From CADEFQ01 sp050249415 (GTDB taxonomy: Bacteria > Pseudomonadota > Gammaproteobacteria > Steroidobacterales > Steroidobacteraceae): a DNA stretch of 64,000 bases. Below, in pieces: positions 20,293-27,482 of the stretch. Every line of letters starts with the position of its first letter. The first letter of the stretch is position 1. A program made the translations under genes and the position numbers. The stretch covers positions 266,953-330,952 of the forward strand of contig JBFWQO010000003.1 of NCBI GenBank assembly GCA_050249415.1, read 5' to 3'. The notes under the pieces are model-generated. The model was not told where the DNA came from and searched no databases. It saw only the letters and a program-made list of their open reading frames with translations.

Positions 20293-20370
20293 TGGTGCCG
20301 GGGCTTCGGTTGTTGGGTTATTGCCGCGCCGAACGGCGGCAATAACCCAACAACCGAAGCCCCGGCACCA
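20293..20370. repeat. Palindromic intergenic repeat, copy 4
   Basis: A perfect hairpin with 35-nt arms (20293-20327 and 20336-20370) and an 8-nt loop GCCGAACG. The outer part is as in copies 1 and 2, but the tip reads TTATTGCCGC, with GCGGCAATAA on the other side. The tip has thus changed in a paired way and grown by three pairs. It lies between the EAL-HDOD start and the tRNA-Arg pseudogene. Confidence 0.95.
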
Positions 20371-20383
20371 TGCTCCATGCTGT

Positions 20384-20459
20384 TGGCGCCCCCGGCCGGA
20401 GGTGAACCGACGACCTACCGCGTAGGAGGCGGGCGCTCGAGCCACTGAGCTACGGGGGC
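20384..20459 (-). pseudogene. Decayed tRNA-Arg(CCT) copy in unit A
   Basis: A tRNA-shaped copy with encoded CCA (20384-20386) that differs from the intact gene at five positions, all A to C in the tRNA sense. They include the T-loop (TTCACCT for TTCAACT, the near-universal A58), the base after the anticodon loop (CTCCTAC for CTCCTAA), the first anticodon-stem pair (C opposite T) and two D-loop positions. Losing A58 and an anticodon-stem pair should spoil folding, so I read it as a pseudogene produced by the tandem duplication. The anticodon CCT itself is unchanged. Confidence 0.8.
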
Positions 20460-20537
20460 GCGACGAGCGCCTGTGCGACATGGACGGCCTTGGTCCCCGT
20501 GTATCGGCCGCCGGGCCGAATTATTGTGGCCTGGACT

Positions 20538-20615
20538 TGGTGCCGGGGCTTCGGTTGTTGGGTTATTGCCGCGCCGAACGGCGGAAATAACCCAACAACC
20601 GAAGCCCCGGCACCA
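20538..20615. repeat. Palindromic intergenic repeat, copy 5
   Basis: The duplicate of copy 4, offset by 245 bp. It has one mismatch in the right arm (GCGGAAATAA where copy 4 has GCGGCAATAA), so this copy no longer pairs perfectly. It is not an independent insertion. Confidence 0.95.
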
Positions 20616-20628
20616 TGCTCCATGCTGA

Positions 20629-20704
20629 TGGCGCCCCCGGCCGGAGTTGAACCGACGACCTACCGCTTAGGAGGCGGTCGCTCTATCCACTGAGCTACGG
20701 GGGC
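20629..20704 (-). tRNA. tRNA-Arg(CCT)
   Basis: Read leftward from 20704. Acceptor GCCCCCG pairs with CGGGGGC; D arm is GCTC/GAGC; anticodon arm is ACCGC-CTCCTAA-GCGGT, with anticodon CCT (codon AGG); T arm is GTCGG-TTCAACT-CCGGC. Discriminator G and an encoded CCA (20629-20631) follow. All stems pair. It lies in unit B of the duplication. Confidence 0.95.
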
Positions 20705-20793
20705 GCGCGGCGCGCAGTTTACCAGTGGCGCCGCCGCCAGGCCCGGAGCGGCCGTTCAGGTACCGTTCAACGAGCCGGGAGTACGATGCAACC

Positions 20794-23361
20794 ATGCTCA
20801 GAACCACGTCTACCGCCCTGTCACTCGCCCTGCTCCTGGCCGCGCTCGCGCGCCCGCTCGCCGCGGCGGAGGCCGACTGGCCCCGCGAGATCTCGCGAAA
20901 CGGCACGACCTTCGTCATCTATGAGCCGCAGCCGGACTCGCTCGACGGCGACACGCTCCTGTCGCGCAGCGCCGTGTCGATAGAGCGGCCCGGGGACGAG
21001 ACGCCGGTGTTCGGCGCCATCGAAACCACTGCGCGCCTCGATATCGACCGCGACAGCGGCCGTGCCCGCATCATCGACCTGAACGTCGACCGCGTCCGCT
21101 TTCCCGGCCTGCGCGAAGACAGCGCCGAAGCGCGCGAACTCGCCTCCGCGCTCGAGCAGGAAGTGCCGCGCTGGAATCTCGACCTGTCGCTCGACGACCT
21201 GAAGGGCAGCCTCGAGGCGCAGGCGAGCACGGCCGATCTGCGCAACACACCGCCGAAGTTCATCTACCTCGATCAGCCGGCCATCCTGATCTCGATCGAC
21301 GGCGAACCGCGCCTGCGTGCCATCGGCAGCACGGGTCTCGAACGCGTCGTCAACACGCCGTTCCCTGTGGTGTACGACCGCGCTTCGCGGCGCTACTACT
21401 TCTACGGCAGCAGCGTCTGGTTCGCGACGAACGACCTGACGCGCGGTCGCTGGGCCGCGGTTTCGCAGCCTCCCGCAAAGGTCGCCGCGCTGTTCGCGGA
21501 CGACGAGCGCCAGGGCACCGGTGGCCCGGCGACCAATGGCGACAACGCGCCGGCACTCACGGCGGACCAGCTGCGCCGCGCGCGCATCATCGTCGCGACG
21601 GAGCCGACCGAACTCATCTCGACCGACGGGCGCCCGGCACTGCAGCCGCTCGTCGGCAGTGAACTGCTGACGGTCACCAATACCGACAGCGATCTCTTCT
21701 TCGACGTCCCGGGCCAGACCTGGTACATCGTCGTGTCGGGCCGCTGGTATCGCGCACGCACGCTCACCGGCGACTGGACCTGGGTCGAGCCCGACCGGCT
21801 GCCCGCCAGCTTCGCGAGAATCCCCGCCTCCTCGCCGAAATCGGACGCGCTCGCACACGTGCCCGGCACCGACACCGCGAAGGATGCGGTGATGGACGCG
21901 GTGATTCCGCAGGTGGCGGCGGTCGATCGCGACGAGGCACACTTCGAGGCGACTTACGACGGTTCCCCGCGCTTCGAACCGATCCCCGACACGAACCTGC
22001 GCTATGCCGTGAACACCGCCTCGCAGGTGATACTCGCCGACGGTCGCTATTACGCGGTGGAACAGGGCGTGTGGTTCATCGCGGATTCGCCATACGGCCC
22101 CTGGGAAGTATCCGAGACTCGCCCCGTCGGCCTCGATCACATCCCGCCGAGCAGCCCGGCGTACAACACGCGTTACGTGTACATCTATGACGTGCGTCCG
22201 GACGTGATCTACATGGGCTATACGCCCGGCTACCTGTGGGCATTTCCGTACGACGGCATAATCGTCTACGGAACCGGATACCGGTATCGCCCCTGGTACG
22301 GTCCCGACTGGTACTACCCGCGCCCGTGGACCTGGGGTTTCAGCGTGCACTACTCGCCGTGGAGCGGGTGGAACTACGGCATGAGCTGGAACGCCGGCTG
22401 GCTCGGCTTGTCATGGGCGTGGGGTGACGGCTGGGGCCAGTGGCACCATGGCTATCGGCGCGGCTACGACCGCGGTTACTGGTCGGGCTACAGCCGCGGC
22501 TACTGGAGTGGCGTGCATGGTGGCGGCTGGTTCGGGCCGGGCGGTTACCGCCCCCCGGTGACCTATCCACGCCATCCCCATTACCGCCCGGACGCCCGGC
22601 CGGTGAAGTACTACGGCGGCAGGAGCGGCTATGCGACACGGCAGCACCGCCCGGACAACGTGTACCTGCGGCCGGGCAACACCAACCTGCACGCAACGCG
22701 CCCGTCAGCGAGATACTGGGGCGATACCGGTGGCCGCCGTGTGGAGCGGTCGCCGCGTGCGCCGCAGGCGGCCCCGCGGCCCGGCCGCACGCCTCTGCTG
22801 CGTCCCGCACCAAGCGCGAGCGAGCAACCCCGCGCCGATCGGCCGCGCGCCGATCGGCGGCCCACCGATAGCCGGCCACACGCGCGCCCCAACGACCGCG
22901 TCCGGCCTCCGCCATCGTCCCGTCCGAACAACGTGTACGCCGACGGCGAGAACAATGTGTACCGGTGGCGCAGCAACCAGTGGCAGCGGCTCGACGATCG
23001 CGACCGATGGCGGCCCGCCTCCCCCGCGGCCGGGAATCGTCCAATCCAGCGGCCTGCGCCGCCGCAGCGGCCGGTCGCGCCGGCCGAGCCGCGACGCCCC
23101 GTGATGCAGCCGTCACGACCGCAAATACAGCATGCGCCTGCGCCCCGACACGAAGTTCGCGCGCCTCAGCGCGAAGTTCGCGCGCCTCAGCATGACATGC
23201 GCGCACCTCAGCGCGAAGTTCGTGCGCCGCAGCGCGACATGCGCGCGCCGCAAGTCTCGCGAGGGAATCAGGGTGCGCGGCCGGACGTGCGGCCACGCGA
23301 CGGCGGCTCGCTGAACTCGACACGGGAGCGCCGCGAGCGCGGCCCGCTGCGCGAGCCGTGA
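20794..23361 (+). CDS. Large exported WY-rich protein with Arg/Pro-rich tail
   Basis: An 855-residue exported protein. The signal peptide is TALSLALLLAALARPLAAAE. The N-terminal two thirds contain repeated blocks with VVYDRASRRYYFYGSSVWFA, DVPGQTWYIVVSGRWYRART and ILADGRYYAVEQGVWFIADS, each a short 'xxYYxxxxxxWF/Y' unit, which suggests a repeated small fold. A Tyr/Trp/Gly-rich stretch (~480-610) follows, then a basic, Pro-rich and probably disordered tail with a heptad repeat. Such proteins are often labelled 'carbohydrate-binding family V/XII' on weak evidence; no function is known to me. The ATG at 20794 is chosen because the signal peptide starts there. Confidence 0.75.
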   Translation: MLRTTSTALSLALLLAALARPLAAAEADWPREISRNGTTFVIYEPQPDSLDGDTLLSRSAVSIERPGDETPVFGAIETTARLDIDRDSGRARIIDLNVDRVRFPGLREDSAEARELASALEQEVPRWNLDLSLDDLKGSLEAQASTADLRNTPPKFIYLDQPAILISIDGEPRLRAIGSTGLERVVNTPFPVVYDRASRRYYFYGSSVWFATNDLTRGRWAAVSQPPAKVAALFADDERQGTGGPATNGDNAPALTADQLRRARIIVATEPTELISTDGRPALQPLVGSELLTVTNTDSDLFFDVPGQTWYIVVSGRWYRARTLTGDWTWVEPDRLPASFARIPASSPKSDALAHVPGTDTAKDAVMDAVIPQVAAVDRDEAHFEATYDGSPRFEPIPDTNLRYAVNTASQVILADGRYYAVEQGVWFIADSPYGPWEVSETRPVGLDHIPPSSPAYNTRYVYIYDVRPDVIYMGYTPGYLWAFPYDGIIVYGTGYRYRPWYGPDWYYPRPWTWGFSVHYSPWSGWNYGMSWNAGWLGLSWAWGDGWGQWHHGYRRGYDRGYWSGYSRGYWSGVHGGGWFGPGGYRPPVTYPRHPHYRPDARPVKYYGGRSGYATRQHRPDNVYLRPGNTNLHATRPSARYWGDTGGRRVERSPRAPQAAPRPGRTPLLRPAPSASEQPRADRPRADRRPTDSRPHARPNDRVRPPPSSRPNNVYADGENNVYRWRSNQWQRLDDRDRWRPASPAAGNRPIQRPAPPQRPVAPAEPRRPVMQPSRPQIQHAPAPRHEVRAPQREVRAPQHDMRAPQREVRAPQRDMRAPQVSRGNQGARPDVRPRDGGSLNSTRERRERGPLREP
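23149..23253 (+). repeat. 21-bp coding tandem repeat, 5 copies
   Basis: Five in-frame 21-bp units encode HEVRAPQ, REVRAPQ, HDMRAPQ, REVRAPQ and RDMRAPQ near the C-terminus of the WY-rich protein. Variation is mostly at the first three codons. Such repeats can gain or lose units by slippage without a frameshift. Confidence 0.9.
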
Positions 23362-23373
23362 TCGGGAGGCAAG

Positions 23374-23449
<76 letters not shown>

Positions 23450-23550
23450 ACAAGACCTCGAAAGGCGCGCGATTCTAGCATCGTCGCGGCGCCCTGCAAG
23501 CCGCCCGCCGCAACTTGACGTTGCGACCCGCTCCGCGCCACGATGCCGCC

Positions 23551-23615
23551 TGGAGATGGCATTCCTCCGGTCCCGATCGCGGGACAAACCGCCCTCTGCG
23601 GCTGATGATGCCTGC
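23551..23615 (+). promoter_or_regulatory. Fluoride riboswitch (crcB motif)
   Basis: Starts TGGAGATGGCATTCCTCC, then a hairpin GTCCCG/CGGGAC (23570-23585), then AAACCGCC, and ends GCTGATGATGCC. Pairings I can draw: GGAG (23552-23555) with CTCC (23565-23568); CCGC (23589-23592) with GCGG (23598-23601); and the defining pseudoknot GGCAT (23558-23562) with ATGCC (23608-23612). These match the known fluoride aptamer layout, including the conserved GATG and AAAC blocks. It lies about 95 nt upstream of crcB, a fluoride exporter, which it should switch on when fluoride rises. A further hairpin CACCCGG/CCGGGTG follows (23617-23633) and may be part of the expression platform. Confidence 0.9.
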
Positions 23616-23707
23616 CCACCCGGAACCCGGGTGCGCGCGGGCGTCTGCACAATGCGACGATGCCCGTTTTTCGCGCCCGGTTCCGGCAAACGGAGGAGTC
23701 GCAACGC

Positions 23708-24109
23708 GTGAACATGACTGCGGGCATTGTCGTTTTCTCGGGAGCGGGGCTCGGCGCACTGCTGCGCTGGGCGCTCGGGCATACCCTGAATCCGGTGTTT
23801 CCGACCCTGCCGCTCGGCACCCTCGCCGCCAACGTGCTCGGCGGATTGCTGATGGGGCTCGCGCTCGGCGCCTTTTCGCAGTACGAGGCGATTTCGCCGA
23901 CGATGCGGCTCGCCATGACGACCGGCTTCCTCGGGGGGCTCACGACCTTCTCCACTTTTTCCGCCGAGTCGGTGACACTGATGTTGCGGGGCGAGTACCG
24001 CTGGATGTGCCTGCACGTCGCGCTGCACGTCGCAGCCTCCCTGCTCGCGACGCTCGCCGGCATGGCGCTGATCCGTGGCCTCGTCAGGACATTGGGAGGT
24101 TCGCCATGA
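23708..24109 (+). CDS. crcB: Fluoride channel Fluc/CrcB
   Basis: A 133-residue, four-helix inner-membrane protein that exports fluoride as a dual-topology dimer. Family marks visible are GAGLGALLRWALG near the N-terminus, GTLAANVLGGLLMG (the conserved Asn helix) and TTGFLGGLTTFSTFSAES (the Phe-box/Na+ site helix). The GTG at 23708 is the likely start, since GGAGGAG (23692-23698) is 9 nt upstream; an ATG 6 nt further in is possible. It is preceded by a fluoride riboswitch and overlaps the DUF190 gene by ATGA, so the unit is a fluoride-resistance operon. Confidence 0.93.
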   Translation: MNMTAGIVVFSGAGLGALLRWALGHTLNPVFPTLPLGTLAANVLGGLLMGLALGAFSQYEAISPTMRLAMTTGFLGGLTTFSTFSAESVTLMLRGEYRWMCLHVALHVAASLLATLAGMALIRGLVRTLGGSP

Positions 24110-24429
24110 AGGGTGTCCACCTGCGTCTCTACACCTATGAGAACCGCAAAGTACACGGTGTCGCGGTCCACGATTGGCTGCTCGGACGCGCGCAGGGCCT
24201 TGGCATCGCGGGCGGCTCGGCATTCAAGGCGATTGCAGGATTCGGCCGCCATGGGCACCTGCACGAGCAGTCCTTCTTTGAACTTGCGGGTGAGGTGCCC
24301 GTGCTGGTCGAATTCATCGTGTCGGATCGCGAGGCGGATACATTGCTCGAACTGCTCGCGCGGGAGAAGCTGAACCTGTTCTACGCCCGCATTCCGGTGG
24401 AATTCGGCCAGGTTGGCGCCGGCACCTGA
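24106..24429 (+). CDS. DUF190 family protein
   Basis: A 107-residue soluble protein, overlapping crcB by 4 bp. It has the DUF190 pattern: LRLYTYENRKVHGVAVHDWL, then GGSAFKAIAGFGRHGHLHEQ and PVLVEFIVSDREADTLLELL, a PII-like alpha/beta fold. DUF190 genes commonly sit beside crcB, so a regulatory or accessory role in fluoride export is likely, though the mechanism is unknown. A GGGAGG site lies about 7 nt before its ATG. Confidence 0.88.
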   Translation: MKGVHLRLYTYENRKVHGVAVHDWLLGRAQGLGIAGGSAFKAIAGFGRHGHLHEQSFFELAGEVPVLVEFIVSDREADTLLELLAREKLNLFYARIPVEFGQVGAGT

Positions 24430-24440
24430 CGGGCCCGCGC

Positions 24441-24968
24441 TCAGTCCGGATAGCGCTCGATCGCCGCGAGGATCAGTTCCTCGGCGCGCGACGGACCTTC
24501 CCATTTCGCCACCGTGACCCACTTGCCCTGCTCGAGGTCCTTGTAGTGCGCGAAGAAATGCGCCACCTGCTCGTACAGGATGGCCGGCAGGTCGGTGTAC
24601 GCGCGCACGCCCCGGTAGAACGGGTAGAGGTCGTCTGCCGGCACCGCGAGGATCTTTTCGTCCCCGCCCTTTTCGTCCGACATCACGAGGACCCCGATGG
24701 GGCGACACGAGATGACCGACGCCGGCACCACGGGCACTTGTCCGACGACGATGATGTCGAGCGGATCGCCGTCGTCACCGAGGGTCTGCGGTATGAAGCC
24801 GTAGTTTCCCGGGTAGTACATCGCCGTGTGCAGGAAGCGGTCGACGAACAGCGCGCCCGATTCCTTGTGCAGCTCGTATTTCACCGGCACGCCGCCTTGC
24901 GGGATCTCGATGACCGCGTGCACATCGCGCGGCGGATTGCGCCCGGGAGGTATCCTTGAAATATCCAT
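24441..24968 (-). CDS. ppa: Inorganic pyrophosphatase (family I)
   Basis: A 175-residue cytoplasmic enzyme that hydrolyses pyrophosphate and so pulls biosynthetic reactions forward. The active-site signature DGDPLDIIVV holds the metal-binding aspartates; KYELHKESGALFVDRFL and YYPGNYGFIPQT at the N-terminus and DLYPFYRGVRAYTDLP later are also standard. Length matches the bacterial family. It ends 11 bp from the end of the DUF190 gene (convergent), and a divergent peroxiredoxin gene lies 48 bp upstream. Confidence 0.95.
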   Translation of the reverse strand: MDISRIPPGRNPPRDVHAVIEIPQGGVPVKYELHKESGALFVDRFLHTAMYYPGNYGFIPQTLGDDGDPLDIIVVGQVPVVPASVISCRPIGVLVMSDEKGGDEKILAVPADDLYPFYRGVRAYTDLPAILYEQVAHFFAHYKDLEQGKWVTVAKWEGPSRAEELILAAIERYPD

Positions 24969-25016
24969 TGGTCACCCTTCGACCTTGTCGTTACAATTGC
25001 GTGACTGGGGGTAAGG

Positions 25017-25472
25017 ATGCTCTCGCCCGGCAATCGCGCACCGGAATTCACGCTGAGCGACCACGAAGGTCGCGATACCTCGCTCACCTCGCTGCTGCGT
25101 CGCGGCTCGCTCATTCTGTATTTCTACCCGGCGGATTTCACGCCCGGGTGCACCCGGGAAGCCTGCGCGATCCGCGATCTGCACACGGAAATCCAGAAAG
25201 TCGGCCTCAATGTCGCGGGTGTCAGCCCGCAGGATCCCGACAGCCACCGGCGCTTCCGCGAACAGCACGGCCTGCCCTTCATCCTCCTGTCCGATCCCGA
25301 CAAATCGGTGATCCGCATGTACGACGTCGACGGGCCGCTCGGCTTCGGCGTGCGCCGCGCCACCTTCCTGATCGATGCATCGCGCATGATCCGCGACGCG
25401 CTGCTGGCCGATTTCCGCATCAGTGCCCACGATGAGTTCGTCAGCCGCGCCATCGCATTGGCAGGCTCCTGA
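25017..25472 (+). CDS. Thiol peroxidase/peroxiredoxin (Bcp/PrxQ type)
   Basis: A 151-residue cytoplasmic peroxide-reducing enzyme. The motif YFYPADFTPGCTREACAIRD holds the peroxidatic Cys in TPGC and a second Cys five residues later, the atypical two-Cys PrxQ arrangement. PDSHRRFREQHGLPFILLSD and RRATFLIDA follow as expected. It is divergent from ppa and stops 3 bp before the end of the convergent phosphatase gene. Electrons would come from thioredoxin. Confidence 0.9.
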   Translation: MLSPGNRAPEFTLSDHEGRDTSLTSLLRRGSLILYFYPADFTPGCTREACAIRDLHTEIQKVGLNVAGVSPQDPDSHRRFREQHGLPFILLSDPDKSVIRMYDVDGPLGFGVRRATFLIDASRMIRDALLADFRISAHDEFVSRAIALAGS

Positions 25473-25475
25473 CCG

Positions 25476-26033
25476 TCAGTAGTGCAGGCGTAGCACCGAC
25501 GCGCGCCCGACATCGGGATCGGTGACGATGTAGATCGTGCCGTAGTCGTCGTCGGTCATCGGCGGGATGTCGCCCCGGCCGCTCAGTGCCGCGACGATCT
25601 GCGGCACGGTGTTGCTGTGGCCGACGATGAGCGCGACACCGCCGTGCTGCTCGCGGCGCACGCGTCGCGCGAGATCGGCCGGCGGATCGTCGGCCGCCCG
25701 CACCTCGAGTCCGAGGCGGGTCGCGAGCGGCGCGGCGGTCGCCTGCGCGCGACGGGTCGACGTGGCATAGATCGCACGTACTGCGCCGACCGGGGAGCGC
25801 TCGCCGAACAGCCCCGCGAGCCGTTGCGCGCGATCGTCACCTTCCGGCGTGAGCGGCGGATCCTCGATCGTGCCGAGCTGCTTCTCCGCATGGCGTACGA
25901 CGACGACGGTGGTACTCGACACGCGAGCCCAGAACGTGACGCTCGCGGCGGCGAGCACCGCAAGGGCGAACAGGGCGATCCATACCGGCGCGAGAAACGT
26001 GCTGCGGCGGCGCGCCACCTTGGGGGCATCCAT
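25476..26033 (-). CDS. Membrane-anchored histidine phosphatase (SixA-like)
   Basis: A 185-residue protein. One N-terminal membrane helix (APVWIALFALAVLAAASVTF) is followed by a phosphoglycerate-mutase-like domain: the catalytic His lies in VVVVRHAEKQ and the second His in ALIVGHSNTVPQIV. The 'RHAEK' form is that of the SixA subgroup, which act on phosphohistidine or small phosphoesters. With the helix first, the domain is probably periplasmic. Substrate unknown. It is convergent with the peroxiredoxin gene. Confidence 0.75.
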   Translation of the reverse strand: MDAPKVARRRSTFLAPVWIALFALAVLAAASVTFWARVSSTTVVVVRHAEKQLGTIEDPPLTPEGDDRAQRLAGLFGERSPVGAVRAIYATSTRRAQATAAPLATRLGLEVRAADDPPADLARRVRREQHGGVALIVGHSNTVPQIVAALSGRGDIPPMTDDDYGTIYIVTDPDVGRASVLRLHY

Positions 26034-26118
26034 GGCCCGACATCATAACAGCGCCACTGCGCGTGCCCGCGCCCGTCGTGCTACGGTTGCAGCCCCGACA
26101 GCGGCCGAAGGCGCGTGC

Positions 26119-26391
26119 ATGCGATTCGAAAAGCAGGAATTCGACGGTGAGACGATCGTGCTCGACGACAACGAATACATCGATTGCACGTTTCGCAACT
26201 GCCGCTTCCAGTACGACGGCGGCGAGTTCAACATCGAGCGCATCCGCTTCGACACGATCGAGTTCACGGTGAGCGGTGCGGCTGCCCGCACCGTGGTCCT
26301 GCTGCGCAGCCTGTGGGCAGGCCCGGCGGGACGCCAGGCGGTGCTCGCGCTGCTCGACCCTGCAGTGGGCGCGGCCGACCGGCCGCAGTGA
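26119..26391 (+). CDS. Small conserved protein with pentapeptide-like N-terminus
   Basis: A 90-residue protein. DDNEYIDCTFRNCRFQYDGG resembles one or two turns of a pentapeptide-repeat helix (C-T-F-x-N-C-x-F), followed by a hydrophobic, Val/Leu-rich C-terminal half. No signal peptide. I do not know a function. No clear ribosome-binding site; the ATG at 26119 is the first in this frame that starts the charged, conserved-looking part. Confidence 0.5.
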   Translation: MRFEKQEFDGETIVLDDNEYIDCTFRNCRFQYDGGEFNIERIRFDTIEFTVSGAAARTVVLLRSLWAGPAGRQAVLALLDPAVGAADRPQ

Positions 26392-26509
26392 GCGTGGCGC
26401 CCGGAGCCCCTCCACGCTCGCAGCCTCGTTGAGGCACCGCGTCGAGGCTTGTGATAACGTATTCGGTCGCAGAATAATTAGAACTGTGCGAAGTCGGAGG
26501 GAATCTGTC

Positions 26510-27433
26510 ATGAATGACCAGAGCAGGAACCATGTCGTGCTGGCCACTGTCGCCGCCTTTTTCGCCGTGACCGCGGCGCAGGCAGCCGACAAGCCACCGC
26601 CGGAGATTCCCAAGTGCGACAAGCGCATCGGCACCCTGGCTGTCGCCGAACCGGAAACACGGTGGTGGCAGTCGCTCAATCTCGAGTCGCCCGAAGCGCT
26701 GATCAAGGTGTTCGTGTCTGAGTCCAAGTGCTTCACGCTCGTGGATCGCGGCAAAGGCCTGGCCGCCGCGCAAGCCGAGCGGGCACTCGCGGGCGGCGGC
26801 GAACTGCGGGGCGGGTCGAACGTCGGCAAGGGCCAGATGAAGGCCGCCGACTACGTGCTCGTGCCCGATATCGTCAACAAGAATGCCAGCTCCGGCGGCA
26901 AGAACGTCGGCGGCCTGCTCGGCGGCATGCTTGGCGGCGTGGCCGGCGCGGTCGTGGGCGGCATCAGTCTCAAGAGCAAGACCGCGGACGTCGTGCTCAC
27001 GCTCACGGACGTGCGCTCGACCGAACAGGTGTCGCTGCAACAGGGTCACGCCAAGAAGACCGACCTCGGCTGGGGCGCCGGCGGCGGTGCATTCTTCGGC
27101 GGTTTTGCGGCCGGCGGCGCGAGCAGCTATGCCAACACGGAAATCGGCCAGGTCGTCACCATGGCCTACCTCGAAGCGTTCGCGAAGCTGGTCGACGACG
27201 TCAAGCAGATCCAGCCCGACGCGAAGGCCGACAACGTGCAGCAGGCCGTGAGCATGGCCAAGCCCGGCAAGCTGTACGCCACGGCGAGCAAGTCGGGCCA
27301 GGCGCTGCGCGACCTGGATGCCGGCGCGATGCTGTACCCCACCGGCGAAAAGCAGGGCCCGTTCTGGAAAGTCCAGGACGAGCTCGGCAACGAGGGCTGG
27401 GTGGCGATGGGCCTGCTGCAGCTCGCGAAATAA
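26510..27433 (+). CDS. Exported CsgG-like protein with C-terminal SH3-type domain
   Basis: A 307-residue protein starting 8 nt after a GGAGGG site. Signal peptide (VAAFFAVTAAQAAD), then a CsgG-like domain: CFTLVDRGKGLAAAQAERAL, AADYVLVPDIV, a glycine-rich stretch GGLLGGMLGGVAGAVVGG and TADVVLTLTDVRSTEQV. The last ~60 residues (LYATASKSGQALRDLDAGAM, WKVQDELGNEGWVAMGLLQL) look like a bacterial SH3 domain. There is no lipobox Cys as in true CsgG, and no curli genes are adjacent. Envelope localisation is expected. A classic terminator follows. Confidence 0.7.
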   Translation: MNDQSRNHVVLATVAAFFAVTAAQAADKPPPEIPKCDKRIGTLAVAEPETRWWQSLNLESPEALIKVFVSESKCFTLVDRGKGLAAAQAERALAGGGELRGGSNVGKGQMKAADYVLVPDIVNKNASSGGKNVGGLLGGMLGGVAGAVVGGISLKSKTADVVLTLTDVRSTEQVSLQQGHAKKTDLGWGAGGGAFFGGFAAGGASSYANTEIGQVVTMAYLEAFAKLVDDVKQIQPDAKADNVQQAVSMAKPGKLYATASKSGQALRDLDAGAMLYPTGEKQGPFWKVQDELGNEGWVAMGLLQLAK

Positions 27434-27449
27434 GGCGGATGACACGAGG

Positions 27450-27482
27450 GCCCCGCGCGGTGCGGACCGCGCGGGGCTTTTT
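27450..27482 (+). terminator. Rho-independent terminator
   Basis: A 12-bp perfect stem GCCCCGCGCGGT/ACCGCGCGGGGC with loop GCGG, followed by TTTTT, 17 bp after the CsgG-like gene. The T-run overlaps the stop codon of the convergent FmdE gene. Confidence 0.92.

Larger units (their letters stand above)
20216..20460. repeat. 245-bp tandem duplication, unit A
   Basis: Unit A is followed directly by unit B (20461-20705), with a constant 245-bp offset and 13 differences. It holds the true 5' end of the EAL-HDOD gene, palindrome copy 4 and a decayed tRNA-Arg copy. The junction sits in GCGCGAC-type sequence present at both ends, consistent with slippage or unequal crossing-over at a short homology. 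Confidence 0.95.
20461..20705. repeat. 245-bp tandem duplication, unit B
   Basis: The second unit has a dead copy of the EAL-HDOD 5' end (start codon changed to AAG), palindrome copy 5 and the intact tRNA-Arg. The simplest history is gene-palindrome-tRNA, then duplication of the stretch, then decay of the two redundant inner parts. Confidence 0.95.

Noticed and set aside
20384..20459. A second functional tRNA-Arg
   Set aside because: Five A-to-C changes hit conserved positions including T-loop A58 and an anticodon-stem pair. It is treated as a pseudogene.
4198..20615. Open frames through the palindromes (for example VPGLRLLGYF... or WCRGFGCWVI...)
   Set aside because: The same peptide appears on both strands wherever the palindrome lies. 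It is repeat DNA that extends neighbouring frames, so I trimmed the VOC, EAL-HDOD and adaptor genes to internal starts.
4198..20615. CRISPR array
   Set aside because: The repeats are kilobases apart or in one tandem pair, are palindromic over their whole length, and have no spacer pattern or cas genes.
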